Made by a program: the position numbers and the translations under genes. Source: Eulemur rufifrons (lineage: Eukaryota; Chordata; Mammalia; Primates; Lemuridae). Taken from it: a stretch of DNA of 64,000 nt. The stretch spans positions 38,419,501 through 38,483,500 of the forward strand of contig NC_090997.1 in NCBI RefSeq assembly GCF_041146395.1. Direction: 5' to 3'. The notes under the pieces are model-generated. The model was not told where the DNA came from and did not search any database. It worked only from the letters and a program-made list of their open reading frames with translations. Positions 1 through 12,984 of this stretch are shown here, piece by piece (positions within the stretch are counted from its first letter, which is position 1; the number at the start of each line of letters is the position of its first letter).

Positions 1-1578
1 ATTTTGTCTATAAAGACTGATTTTGTGCTCATTATAAGAAAGTTTCAGGATTTATCATTTCTTTTTTTTTTTTTTTTTTTTGCCCCACAGTACATATTAA
101 AATGTTAATCTCGTAGAGAGTGCTTAACAAAGAATGCTTGATAGACCAGAATCTTAAGTCCTTAAACATGCAAGAATTATAAGGGTAATAACTTAAAAGT
201 ACAACAAGTAATTTTTATTTTCTCTAATGCCATGGTTTTGTAAATGTTCTATGTAGGGTTGAATTCTTCTTACAAGTAAATTTCTAAAAGTTCACAAATA
301 CATTATTTCTTTTCAAAAACATGTATTTCCTCTCTTTCTTAATATTAAAAAATAGTAAAAAAAAGAAATGTAGGAAATGTAAGTAGGAAAATAAAATCAT
401 CTATAATCTCTACAAGAATAGGTTACCACCAATAATACTTTGGAATATATTCTTCAGTGAAAAATATTATTTCAAACACATTTCAATGAGAATTACATGC
501 ACATGGTTTGAATTGCCTGAAAACTACCAGAGTATTATCTTAAACAGAATTAATGATCTGTCTTATTTTTATCCAACAGGACTTTTTCAAGCCTGCTAAC
601 ATTCTTCTCTCTGCACCACTTTCAACAAGGCATATATATTTAAGATGATTTTATGCTTTCAGGGTTTACTATAGACAAGTACTTGGCTTTCAGAGATATA
701 GTAACATGTCACACCATCTATAGTCATAAAACAAAACATATAGTATTTTTATGTGTTTCATTTTTTCTTCTCTATGGGTTCTAAACATCAATGTACACAT
801 TTTCAATAGAAAGGGATACTTGCACTATAAATTTATATTTATATATGTTTCAATATATTTTATGATCTTCACAATTCTCAGCAAGCACCAAAAGATATAT
901 TCTCTCAACTTTCAAATAAAATTTCCACAAGATACATTTTCCCTTTAGAATATTAATCATTAAATTATATCTACACCTTCTTGTTTATATCACAGAGTTA
1001 TGATGAAAATAAATGAATAAATAAATTTGAAAGAATTTTTAGGTCCTGGAAGGAAGTGCAGTATATAAAGGTGAGGTATTACTTTATTTACAAATTCAAG
1101 ATTTATTTTGAAATAGAGCATCGTATTGCATATACACAGTTATTTCCCAGAATCACTACCTTCATCTCAATAAAAATCAAATTATTGATTGCTTCTCTTT
1201 TCTCTGTAATGGGTCCTCAGATCTAAAGTATTTTATTGAAATGATATCTTTCCTGTATTGAAAAAGAGTGCATTCACCTGAGAATAAATGGCCCCCCACT
1301 TGTTTCAAAGGGGGAGATTACAGAGATGAAGACTACTTACGAAAAACTTGAAAAAGAGTGGACCCACAATAGGCAACAGAATTTCAAGAATAAACACCAG
1401 GGACGATATGAAATCAAGAGGAAGTGCTATCCTGATCAATAGCTTCATTCCTTTATTTTTGACTTACCAAACTGTTATTGCTAACTTCTTATTTTCCGAA
1501 TCGGCATATGGAAAATATGAGACAAGTATTAGAAAACCAAAGAGGGAATTGATTCCTAGGCAAAATGCAAACAATTAT
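1..1578. other. AT-rich intergenic DNA, nothing recognised
   Basis: Apart from the T20 run I see no repeat, RNA gene or coding signal; short open frames have no family resemblance. Confidence 0.6.
62..81 (+). repeat. Poly-T tract (T20)
   Basis: Twenty T residues with no SINE or LINE body recognisable on either side. Confidence 0.9.
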
Positions 1579-1672
1579 TAAATCCAGGTGATGAGTATAT
1601 GAATGTTTATTATATCACTCACTCTACCTCTCTGTAGTTTTTTAAATTGTCATAATAAAAAATTGCTTTACC
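1579..1672 (+). mobile_element. L1M 3' tail fragment
   Basis: aaatccaggtgatgagtata, tgaatgtttattatatcact and ttgtcataataaaaaattg match the L1M 3' end, also seen at 60410-60480. Confidence 0.5.
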
Positions 1673-2179
1673 TCAAAGTTTCAATCACTTCCATTTCACC
1701 AACTATTAATAAAACTCCTTGCTGGCCAGAATTAGTACCAGCAAAGCAATTCACTTTAATACTCTCTATACCTTTTACAAAATAAATTGTTAGAGTAGTG
1801 TCTGATTTTAACTAAATAAGCCAACAAATAGATGTCCAGATAAGGAAAGCCCTGCCTTCATTATCCCTTGCTTCTGTACAATTTCTGTGACCTATTTCAA
1901 GAATAAGTCGCACATGTTTGTTTTCCCAGGGAGCCTCTAATACTCTCCAACAGTATCACTTATGTTTATTTTCCCAAAGGATTTCCTGGGTACTCCTGCT
2001 CGGAGGCTTATTGATGTTCATACAAGTATATATCATTTTCATAGATATTATTTATTTCTTCTTGCATCATAAAAAGGCCTTTTCTTTTGATAGCAATATC
2101 GATGAAAATGAGCAGGAAAATAGATTTTATCAAGTTCAACTGGCCACTCGAAGAATACCCTACACGTTAGATTGATCTT

Positions 2180-2295
2180 GAAAATAATTTCAAATGACAG
2201 CTAATGTTTATTGAGAACTATTTCCCTACCGTTGAACTAAGCACTCTAGTTTCATCTTCTCATTTAATTCTCATAATAATAATAACTCTATGTTT
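2180..2295 (-). repeat. MIR SINE fragment
   Basis: cagctaatgtttattgagaa and catttaattctcataataat match MIR. Confidence 0.55.
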
Positions 2296-3478
2296 GCTAT
2301 ATCTAGAGAGAACATTCACCTGTCTCTGAGAACTGTCATTTGAGATATTACTGTCATCTTGCAAAATTGTCAAGAATGATGTCAGTCCTAGTCACCAAGT
2401 CTTATTGAAGTCACTTTCTTGTACCTTCAAAACCTCTTATTTCCATTTCCCCTTTGAGTCCTGCATTTCTGGGCTCCATGACTACACTCTTGTGAGTAGG
2501 TGCCATGAGCCCTATGTGATAGCCCCTGCCTATTGCTATGAAATTGCTTAGGCCTGTGGAATCTATTTCTCCACATTTGTTTAGGATTGATGATCACCCT
2601 CCACATATATCTGAGCTATTGTTTATCTTATGCATTGTGTTTTCCAACAAATGTTGTTACTGACACATCCTGTACCTTGGGCTGAAGCCATCTACTTTCT
2701 ATATTATAGTAGGGGAAGACAGACTTTAGTCTCTTCAAGGGTTTCTTCATGGGGTTTTGCTGTTGTTAGTTCCTTGAATCAATTTTTATCTGTTGATTCT
2801 ATAGTTTCCCCAGAGTTGATTTAGGGAAACAAGCCAACCACCTGGGCTCATTCTTCATTCTCGTAAGAACCAGAACCCTTGATGTTGCTTACTTTTTTGT
2901 TATTAAAACCTACACTATGAATGAAGTCACGATTTGTGTTAAATTCTAAAGTTATGGTCAGAGTTTCCATAATTAACAATCTCAGAGCCAATGGAGGCAT
3001 GTGCTAGGAAGAATATCCCTTACAAGCCTGTTGACAAGCCTTACACAGCACAAGCAATTAGTCTGTCCACATGATCCTTGCTTGGCCCAAAATGCAGTTG
3101 AAAATGACATAAAGAGGAGCCAATTTTAAGTTACCTGTCTTCTCTGCCTACCTCAGCCTGCAGAAACACACATCAGTGCTCTGAGCCACTCATGAAACTT
3201 AGTTGTAGTTTTAAGTTCTGGGCTGTAGGTTTTTATAGAACAATCATCATGTAACCATTCTAGCCCCTAATATCAAAAAGTCTTATATATGGACAAACTC
3301 CAATACTAGAGTCTGAGATTAGCAGATAAAGTGGTCAGGAATGGAAGATAGATGTGAAATGAGAGAAGCAAGAGCAAACAAAACCATAAGGATAGGCTGG
3401 AATCCCCAAAGACAGACTGGAACCTGAAGAAGCAATCTCTTACCACTTTTATGTTTCCAACTTCAGTAACCGGGGAGA
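2296..3478. other. Intergenic DNA, nothing recognised
   Basis: Moderately AT-rich; some LTR-like flavour around 2460-3100 but no family that I can name. Confidence 0.5.
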
Positions 3479-3929
3479 TGTATTAGTTTGCTAGGGCTGC
3501 CACAACAAAGTACTAAAAGCTGGGTAGTTTAGAGCAGAAATGTATTGTTTCAGTTCTTGAGGATTAGAAATGTCACATCAAGATGTCGGTAGGGTTGGTT
3601 CCTTCTGAGGCCTGTGACAGAGAATCTCTTCCACGTGTCTTGCTTGTTTGCTGGCAATCTTTGGCACACCTTGGCATCTGCTACATCACCCCAGTCTCTT
3701 CCTTCATCTTCACATGGCATTCTCTCTGTGTGCATGTCTGTCTCTGGGTTTAAATTTCCCCTTTTCATAAAGACACAAGTTGTCTTGGATCAGGGCTCAA
3801 CCTAATGACCTCATTTTAACTCACCTCTGGAAAGACCCTATCTCTAAGTATGATCACATTCTGAGGTACTGAGTGTCAGGACCCCAACGTATCTTTTTGG
3901 GGGGGGGAACACAAATTCAACTAACAACA
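3479..3929 (-). mobile_element. MaLR LTR, MLT1A-like, complete, antisense
   Basis: Reads as the reverse complement of the MLT1A consensus, tgtattagtttgctagggct at the left to ...acaaattcaactaacaaca at the right. A perfect 5-bp target duplication GGAGA sits at 3474-3478 and 3930-3934. This is an old solo LTR. Confidence 0.85.
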
Positions 3930-4285
3930 GGAGACAAGCATGCACCCGGCCCAGGATTCAGTGCAATGTAAAGAAGAAGTTTGTATGGATAAGAGGAGCT
4001 ACAAACTCAGATGCTGCCCCATGCTACAGGGTGAACAGCAAATAAGCAACAATGTGTGTGAGCTGCAACCATGCTCCCGCCTTGCTCCAATATTCCATGA
4101 ATAAAAAGAAAATGGCTGCTGATTGATGTCTGCTTTCCAAATTCTGTGCAAATTCTCTGTTGTGGCCCACACTAACCAGAACTACATGGGGAAGAGAATC
4201 TGGGAAAAGTAGTTCCAGCTTAACTAAATTGACACAATAGCAAATCCACCACAAAATCATACAGTTCCAATGTGGACAAAATGAA

Positions 4286-4495
4286 ACTTTTAAAATGGAT
4301 AAAAGATCTGAATAGACCCTTTACAACATAAGATATATGAATGACCAGAATATACATGAAAAGGTGCTGACTCTCGTTAGTCATCAGGAAAGCACAAATT
4401 AACATCACAGTGACATACTTCTGACTATCCACTGAATGGCTAATTTTAAAACAAAAAAAAATTAGTAATATCAAATGTTGATAGGGATACGTTTT
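4286..4495 (+). mobile_element. L1M fragment
   Basis: aaatggataaaagatctgaa, catgaaaaggtgctgactct and gaatggctaattttaaaac match L1 ORF2 near its 3' end, diverged. Confidence 0.65.
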
Positions 4496-4641
4496 TAAGT
4501 TTATTTCATCTTGAAATGCATGAAAATATTTTATCCAACCAATAGTTTTAATGGATCTATATATAGTTATAGTTATTTGTAATGTTAGTGTGCTCTTATA
4601 TTTGATCCCTTTAATTACCAACTAAAGTGAGTATAGACATG

Positions 4642-5136
4642 TGGTAGACATAATAATGGTCCCCCAAAATGTCCCCATTCTGACCCTGAAAACCTAAGAA
4701 TATGTTAAGCTACATGGCAAAAGGGAATTAAGATTACAGAGGAAATTAAAGTTGCTAATCAGCTGACCTTAAAATAGAAAGATTATCCTGGATTATCCAG
4801 TGGGCTGAGTGTAATCACAAGGATCCTTAAAAGGGGAAGAGGGAGGCAGAAGAGGAAGGGTCAAAGAAATATAACAACAAAAACAGGGTCAAAGCTACAT
4901 TGCTACCTTTGAAGACAGAGGGAAGAGGCCACTAGTCAATGAATGTTAGTAGCCTCTAGAAGCTGGAAAAGAAAAAGAAACAGAGTCTCCCTTAGGGCCA
5001 CCAAAAAGCAATGCAGCCATGCTGGCACCTTAATTTTAGCCCCATGCAACGCATGTTAGATTTTTGACCTATAAAACTGTAACATAATGAATGTGTGATA
5101 ATAAATTTGTTACAGTGGCTGTAGAAAACCAACACA
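4642..5136 (+). mobile_element. MaLR LTR, MLT1-type
   Basis: Contains tacatggcaaaagggaatta, attatcctggattatccag, gcctctagaagctggaaaag and a terminal ataaatttgttacag, all landmarks of MLT1 LTRs. The ends are approximate and no clear duplication is seen. Confidence 0.75.
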
Positions 5137-5265
5137 AGCAGATATTATTATGCTCACTTCACATACAATAAAATAAAGCAGAACGGTGAGGCAACTGAGC
5201 TATCACTAGATGGTGACAGGGCCCAGATTGTACCCTCTGTTTTTTGGCTCTCACTCCAGGGTTCC
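5137..5265 (-). repeat. MIR-like fragment
   Basis: atattattatgctcacttca, gtgaggcaactgagctatca and ggcccagattgtaccctctg suggest the MIR core. Confidence 0.4.
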
Positions 5266-7079
5266 TTCCACAGAGCCAGCCAACTTTGTGCGGAGCAGGT
5301 TCGTGTTAGCAAAGGACCCAGAGAAATGACAAACAGTGAGACTCAGACTTAGAAGAGGCCTTAGCTTTCTGATAAGGAAGTCATACACATTTTCATCCTC
5401 AAAATGTTGTGGACTTGAACTGAAAATATATAGTATAAGAGTATTTTAAATAATCTTGCTTTGCCCAAAGGTATGTCAGCTACATTACCTACAGCCTAAG
5501 ACTAAAAATTTCAATTTAAAGCATTTAGTCCAGGATCAAGAAGACACTAGAGTCAACCACACACATCAATCATTTTAAACAGTTTTAAAGGGGAATTTCT
5601 GTTAACTTATGTTAATAAGCCTTCCCTAGATTAGTGCCAAGAGTGTCCATTTGTAAGAAATCAAATAAATGACCCTGACCTTTTTCAAGAATTTAAAAGT
5701 GGTTCAGAGAAGTAAATTATTTTATTTGGACAATAGGTTAAGTGTCAAAGTTAATATATCCCTTAGAGAAATTGACTTAATACATTACATTATGAAGCAC
5801 TCCAAAATGGCCCCGGGACTATTTCTTATTCTCAATGGCATAAATAAGTAGTTTAGAAGTAAATAAACATGTGGGGAGCAGCTACACATTTCCCAACTCC
5901 ATGGGAACATCATTCACATGAAAGACGTGAGCAGTGACCCCTAGAATTGTGCATAACAGTGTTCCTGAAGGTTCAAGATTTTCCAGGATTATGTACTGTC
6001 TTGCCTGTCACACTCATAAACTCTATCCTTGTTCATAGATGGAAAAGGTAGTCCCTTAAACACTGATTTGTGAAAGAAAGAAGCATCTATATTCTTGAGA
6101 ATCAACTTCCCCCACAAGTCAGAAAGAATGAAATTCCACCTCAAATTTGTTCCTTTGGACTGAGGTTTTTCTAATTCCAAATATCTTTTTATTACTTTCA
6201 TTGTTATTTGTACTTACACAAATACTACTCATTTATTGTAGAAAAATTTTGAACGTAGGAAAAAGTATATAATTCTATCACTGAAAGAGGCTCCTTCCAG
6301 CCTTTTTCAGAAGGTTTATACCATCACCCACACTAGATCTCTCCTTTAACAGGTGTGTGCTCTGTGGTCACTGAGGAAATGAAGACTAGGAGCCGTTATT
6401 GTCCTCCTGATGCTAGAGAGGCTCTCAGAAGGCAGGCGATGACACCATAAGCCAATCTCAAAAGTATGTATTTTTTTGACTATGACATACATGTATCACA
6501 AGAAACCATCACCCACAAGATAATATTTCCTAATCTTCCCAAGCTCCCTGCCCACTGTACTCCCACCCCTAGCAACTTTGTATTTAAAGAGGTGGGATCT
6601 TTATTAGAAGAAATAGAAGTCAGGAAACCACCCCCAGTTTGGAATTGCTTATGTTTGAACATCATCTTCCATCTTTTTGTGAGCTCTTGGTGATATTTAG
6701 CTCTTCCCCAAAACACTAAAGCCAGACTTTAATGAAACTCAACCCAAAGGATAGCTTGGATTCTGCCCCATGGTCAGGATCTGTGCATTTGATATAAATA
6801 AATATTAAATAAAGAACTCATATTGACTTGGAGAAGATGAAAAACCTTCTGAAACAATAAGAAAAAGTAGATTTTTCACTGGGTGGCCCAGTAACAGATG
6901 GTCTAACATCACTTAATGCTAGGTGATGTAGAGCTTAAAAAATGTTAAATCTGAGGAATAAAAAATAAAAGAAAGAAGACAGCAAAATCTCCCACTTTCA
7001 ACTGATTATTCTTTTTTTGAAATCTCCCAAAACATATTTTGTTACAAGTACAAGAATTAAAATACATTATGACTATTTT
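5266..7079. other. Intergenic DNA, nothing recognised
   Basis: No coding or repeat signal that I can support. Confidence 0.5.
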
Positions 7080-7500
7080 TCCATGTTAATAAATATAACT
7101 CTCCAATTATACTACTATATGACTATAGAGCAGTCTGATTTATAGATATGCTACAATATATTCAGCCAGTCCCAACTGTTAGACATTTAAAGCTTTCCCA
7201 GTTTTTGCTATTATAAGTAGAACTACAGTAAACACATGTATATGTCAGTCTTTACACATCTTTAATTATTTTACAAATTGCTAATCTAAGGACTATGTGT
7301 ACATTTTAAGGGTTTCTTACATATTGCATATATAGTTACATACTGTATCTCTCATATTGACCTCCCCAAAGTCAGTACGCTCTTTCCAGCATTGCATCAG
7401 AATACTTGCCTCCCCACACCCTTCCCATAATTAGGTATCATCATAAATCTGAATGTTTAGCTAATTGGTAAGTATAAAATGGTATCCCCTTATTTTACCC
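7080..7500 (-). mobile_element. Old LINE (L1M-like) fragment, antisense
   Basis: ctttcccagtttttgctatt, ataagtagaactacag and taagtataaaatggtatccc match antisense L1M 3' sequence. Strongly diverged. Confidence 0.45.
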
Positions 7501-8204
7501 ATTGGTCATAGTTTGCCAACCCCTGTTCTAAGGGATTCAGAAATAGCACTTAGAAAAACAATTACTAGTCTGAGTAGGTGTGGGCAATAAGAAGCCAAGG
7601 ACTTTGAAGAAGGCAGGGCTACCAATGCCTGTCAGAGAGGAAGAAACTTGCCATTGGGCACAGACCTGACCTGGCCTGTAGAAGTGGCCTAGCCAGGTAG
7701 GGACATAGCTAACTGAGGGTGTGGTCGAGCTGCCAGTGAAACAGCCCCTGGGTGGGAGGGAGGGGCCAACCCACAAGAGTCACTGATGAGACCCCCACTG
7801 GACCATCTGCACACCGATCCACTGACTTCCACAATGAATAAAGAAGAACGAGGACTGAAATCTGGAAGTGAAGCAACCTCCTGCCACCATTCCCTCAACA
7901 CTGTCCCTCCAGCACCCTCTGTTGACAAAGCTTAGCATCAAGCCATTTGGAGAAGGAGAAATGTTTAGAGTTCAGCTCCAGGATCACAAAGCAGGGCACA
8001 GAATGGTAGATTGGAACTGACAGACAAAAATTAAAAATTGGTATACGGATGCCACATTTTCTAGTAATCCAACTTCATTCAATGATGAAGTTTAAAAAAT
8101 CTTACAGGAACAAAAATTTAGCATGTCCTTATAATCCAAATATCAAGTCTTAGCTGGGCTTTTGACAGACTATGAGAGTCACTGGTAAGTACAAGAATTG
8201 CCAA

Positions 8205-8743
8205 CTATGGTAAATTGATGGTATGAATGACTTCAATTCTTCACTCCTCCCTTTGCCCCATTTCTTTTGCTACATACCTTTGCAGTCTTGACCCCTAAAA
8301 ATGCAGTCCACTTCCTTACCCCTTGAATCTGGGTTGGTCTTGCAACTTGCTTAAGCCAATGAATGTTAACAGATGTGATGTAAGCAGAAACTTTAGAAAA
8401 GTATTTCTGTGTCCCTGTCTACCTCTCTCCCTCTGCCATTGCCATGAAAATATGGCCACATTAGCCTATTAGATGTCAAAACACACATGGATTGAAATCA
8501 AGTTATCCGACATGACAAGCATGTCTAGATAAACCTACCACCTGTTGACATACAGTTATGGGAGAAAGCCCAGCCAAGAAGAGCAGAGCTGCCCAGCTGA
8601 CAGACACATGAGCCCTGCAGAGCCCAGACAAGACCACGTGAACACCTTGGCACAAGCTATACAAAAGCTTAGTGTTGTATAGTACTGAAGCTTTCTGTTT
8701 GTTTATTATACAGCATTATAGTGATAATAGGTAACTGATACAC
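8205..8743 (+). mobile_element. MaLR-like LTR (MLT1 group), diverged
   Basis: Landmarks are cttgaatctgggttggtctt, gagctgcccagctgacagac and the end taggtaactgataca, matching the old MLT1 layout. The boundaries are estimates. Confidence 0.6.
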
Positions 8744-9890
8744 TTCCCTTCTGTATATTAATAGATGAGAGCAACATCATTTGTGCACCATACAAGTGTA
8801 TGGATAAATGATGTTTTACTATGAAAGTTGAGATCCATCCTTGTTTTCCCACATTAAAAACATCCAGCTTCTGCTTAGAAGTAATGATCAGGTATATTGT
8901 AAGTCAAGGTGAAACATTTTCCCAAATCCACCTTTGGAGTTTCCAGACATGAGAATGAGTAAACTGCTGCAAGATCTGCTGAGGCATAAAGGGGGTATCT
9001 AGCATTTTCAGCTAGTGGTTTCTTTCACACTTGTCTCCAGCTTACAGCTCCCCACCAGATGCATGTAGACATGCAACACACCTAGATCAGCACTTTAGTC
9101 AACCCCCATCTTCTCTATCCAAAAAGGTCTACCACATCATAAAACCCACAAAAAGAGCAAAACATAAAAGCTCTTTTTCTTCAGCCCACTCCAACTAGGC
9201 CATCTCTGGGATCCCATCCTCAGTAAGTCAGCTCCCTGCCACAGGTACTTAAGATCCCCATGCCAGGCCCTGGCAGCCTCCTGTGGCCTCCCATCCTTCA
9301 TCTTTCTCTCATCCCTGGTTTCTCTTCATCCCCCCCATATATAGAACCTGCTCTTAGCTGTGAGCATCTGTGAAATTCATAGCCACTGAAATTATAGTGA
9401 TGATAATTAGGAGCAATGGAATCTTACCATAGAGAGGGTGTAACCGTATAAGACAGAATGGCAGACATCAGTAGTAGAATAGGGAGGGAGGTGGGGAGCA
9501 CAGCCAGGGAAGGGCAGGCCTCACAGACGTGAGACCTGCACACCTACACAGTGCCATGCACCTAAAAGAAACCCACACTTAGTTTAATGCTTTACTGTTG
9601 CCTTCTTGAAAATTTTAATAATTTTTGAACAAGGGGCTCTGCAATTTTATTTTGCACTAAGTCCCACAAATTCTATCTGGGTTTGTCCAGAGGTAACAGG
9701 TGGTTCCCCTGATATGTTCTGTTGTACAAAAGAATGGATTTCATATATGGAAATCATTTTACCTACAAAGTCTCCCAGATGCTACTGACCTAATAAGCTA
9801 CTGAAGTCTAATCTATCAACATCTAGTATTTTAAGCCTCAGGTTCTTTCTGCTTCTCCATAGTTATTCATATACCAATGCATACACCCTT
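8744..9890. other. Intergenic DNA, nothing recognised
   Basis: Unique-looking sequence between an LTR and a lemur Alu. 7501-8204, before that LTR, is likewise without a recognised element. Confidence 0.5.
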
Positions 9891-9907
9891 AAAAAAGAGT
9901 TGAAACA

Positions 9908-10244
9908 GGCCGGGCGCGGTGGCTCACGCCTGTAATCCTAGCACTCTGGGAGGCCGAGGCGGGTGGATCGCTCGAGGTCAGGAGTTCGAGACCAGCCTGA
10001 GCAAGAGTGAGACCCCGTCTCTACTAAAAATAGAAAGAAATTATATGGACAACTAAAAATATATATAGAAAAAATTAGCCGGGCATAGTGGCGCATGCCT
10101 GTAGTCCCAGCTACTCGGGAGGCTGAGGCAGTAGGATTGCTTAAGCCCAGGAGTCTGAGGTTGCTGTGAGCTAAAGCTGACGCCACGGCACTCACTCTAG
10201 CCTGGGCAACAGAGTGAGACTCTGTCTCAACAAAAAAAAAAAAA
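9908..10244 (+). mobile_element. Alu SINE, lemur-type, full length
   Basis: It begins GGCCGGGCGCGGTGGCTCAC and ends in an A-tail. The middle linker is expanded (agaaagaaattatatggacaactaaaaatatat), the lemur Alu hallmark. It is flanked by a perfect 17-bp duplication AAAAAAGAGTTGAAACA at 9891-9907 and 10245-10261. CpG sites are well kept, so the copy is fairly young. Confidence 0.95.
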
Positions 10245-10261
10245 AAAAAAGAGTTGAAACA

Positions 10262-12149
10262 AATATTGGCAAAAGTCTGTGAGAAGACTATTTTGATTTT
10301 CCTGAAAACAGAACATATTTACCATTAACACTCCAGCACCATGTTAAATGTTCTGCTGGGACTGCCCTATAAACCCTTATCCCTCTTGCCTTCATTCCAC
10401 ATTCTGTTCTGTGGGAGGGAAAATGGAGATCTAAAATGCAATTTTTCCCTAGAGGTAACATTTTACGTACTATTTATTAAATCTACATTGTGTGTCAGGT
10501 ATCTAAAATAAACCATAAAAAATGGCCTCATACTAAAATAACCTTTTCAATTACCTCTCAATATAACAACTTTGTTAACTCTTCCAGATGTTATAAAGCC
10601 CAAGGACTGGCGTTTCCTGGAAGTGTCATTATTGCTACTGGCAACAATGAATCTGCTCCCTGAATTTTTCCATAGCCTCTCCTCTTTGTACTATATTTTA
10701 TGTCCTTCCCTTATGAAACATTTCCCCACAGTCCATCTACAGCCCATCCATAAAAGGGAGAAATCCCCAACTTCCCCCTATTTACAAATGGATGAGGCTG
10801 ACTGCCTACCTGTTTAATACAATGACATACAAACTCCCATTCTTCTCAAAATATTTTCACCACTAACCTGTTAAAAGAGTCTAAAATTCCAAACTCCAGA
10901 GTCATATTTTTGTATTAAGAATTATTACCAGAACTATTCTGTTAATGTGCAATTGATACTTGGAAGAGACAGTATAATCTATATAATATTGAGTAGAAAA
11001 TAATTAAATACTAACACCTCCTCCATTCTTCCCAGATCTACTGGTAGATATGCAGAAGAGGCCAACGATGTTAGAGATGTTATCATCTTGCTACAAACTG
11101 AGGGATCATATACTCAATTTATACAGCAAACAGAAAGTAATTCCTTCCACCAGGTGGGATTTAAACAATCTTCCCATTGGCGCAGCCCCTCCTACAGGCC
11201 CTACCTGTAGCAGACAATGTAGATGGTAGGGCATAGAAAATGCAGCCACTAGTGAGAGAAGAATGAATCAAGACAAAGATAACTTGGACTTCAGAGAAAA
11301 CCAAAGGGCCAAGCAATCCATAAATCTATTTCTATGTTGACAGGAAATTTGGCTGCCTGAAATTCTCAGACCATATAAAAAAGAAGCAAAGTCTTTTTTT
11401 TTTTTATCATGAACTTTGATCATTGACAGAATCATAGTCTGAGAGCTGACTGCAAATAGTAAGAAATCAAAAATGAGAAAACGAAAACTAGTGCAAGCAT
11501 CACAGAACAAAATATTATGGAGCACACAGAAGACATCAGAATAACTGAAACAACACAAGGAGATGTGGACAATAGATCAGAACAGAGATACTCCTTGGAT
11601 CACACCTATCTGAAATGAACTTTAAAAAATAAAGTTTATATTTTTTTAAATTAATGCATATCAAACGAGCTTAATTTAATGCTTAGTGCTCGTTCCAGAT
11701 TCTGATTGTACTCATTACACAAACTTTGGTTGTCTTCATAAAGCTCTTAGTTTATAAATCCTAACAAATCTTTGGTATTAAACGTCAGTATTAATACAGA
11801 CTTATCTACCATTGGAAGTCAATCCAAAAGAGAACAAGAAACATAAATGCAAACTCCATCTCCAACCACAACATGAGAAAGGGATGCCAAGTTCAGCAAA
11901 AGGCAAATTGGAGTGTGGACAGCAATTTGAAGTATGGATTTATATCCATAATCATTAACTATGAAACCATCTCCTGCACACATTCTTCCTTGTGTTTAGT
12001 CATTGATTGTGTGAACCCTTACAATTAGCCTGATATTGTAAAATATTATTTAGTTACCCTTTGCCTTATTGTTTTTAATTTTTACTTTATGTATTTTTTG
12101 TACTATACAGAATATATTTCAATTATTCCTTATAGTTATTTTTTGTTTA
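10262..12149. other. Intergenic DNA, nothing recognised
   Basis: No repeat or gene signal that I can support; a T-run lies at about 11394-11405. Confidence 0.5.
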
Positions 12150-12367
12150 TTATAGAGGCAGCTTAGTGTATTGATTGATGGCATGAACACTTAACCAGAC
12201 CACCTAGCTCTGCTACTTGCAACTGTCTAACCTGGGCAACTTATTTAATTTCTCTATGACTCAGTTTCTTTTTATGTGAAATGGGGATAACAGTACTATT
12301 TCACAAATTTGTAAAGTTCTTACAACAGTGCCTTGAATATAATAAGCTCCATATAAGTGTCACTAAA
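12150..12367 (+). repeat. MIR SINE
   Basis: ggcagcttagtgtattgatt, atttctctatgactcagttt and gtgaaatggggataacagta match MIR in sense orientation. Confidence 0.75.
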
Positions 12368-12984
12368 TTAAATCAAATTAAATGTTACCATTTAAAGAAG
12401 TTAATGTGTACACATGAGATATATGGTCTTTTTTTTTCACTGACATCTAAAAAATAACAAAGTTTGAGGTGCACTGTTCTAGAAAATCCTGTGTCACATT
12501 TATGTTACTTAAGAATTTACAATGGTCATGGTTTATCAATAGAAAATTCCTACTCTGTTTAACTTAAGGCAAAAAGAAAATATCTTTATAATTTTATATA
12601 TCAATTCACTACTTGCTTTTCAAAACTATAAGAGTAGAAACAAAGTGTTTAAAATAAATAGCAAGTTAGATATAATTTACATGTGGCTGAGAAAATACTG
12701 TGCCTAAGATTCCTAACAGAGTGACCTTATGAAATGCTGCTTATGTTAATGTTTAAATTGGTTTATATTCTCTGAGCACCAAAAATTAATCATAGGGGAC
12801 ACACAGGAGCCATAAACCTTCCCACATAATCAAAAATCAGCAGACATGACAAATGATGGTTACTGACGGACAAATATGGACAGCATGTGTGTGACTCATA
12901 TGTCAGGGTCCAATGATGGCTGGGAATGCAAGTTACTGTGACTCAATGAGACAAATATTCATAAGGGAGCCTACAAATGGCATT

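Noticed and set aside
1918..2175. 85-codon frame with a hydrophobic stretch
   Set aside because: No family match, no splice context, and its composition equals that of the surrounding DNA.
4220..4621. 133-codon open frame on the minus strand
   Set aside because: It runs antisense across an L1M fragment and AT-rich DNA; no family resemblance.
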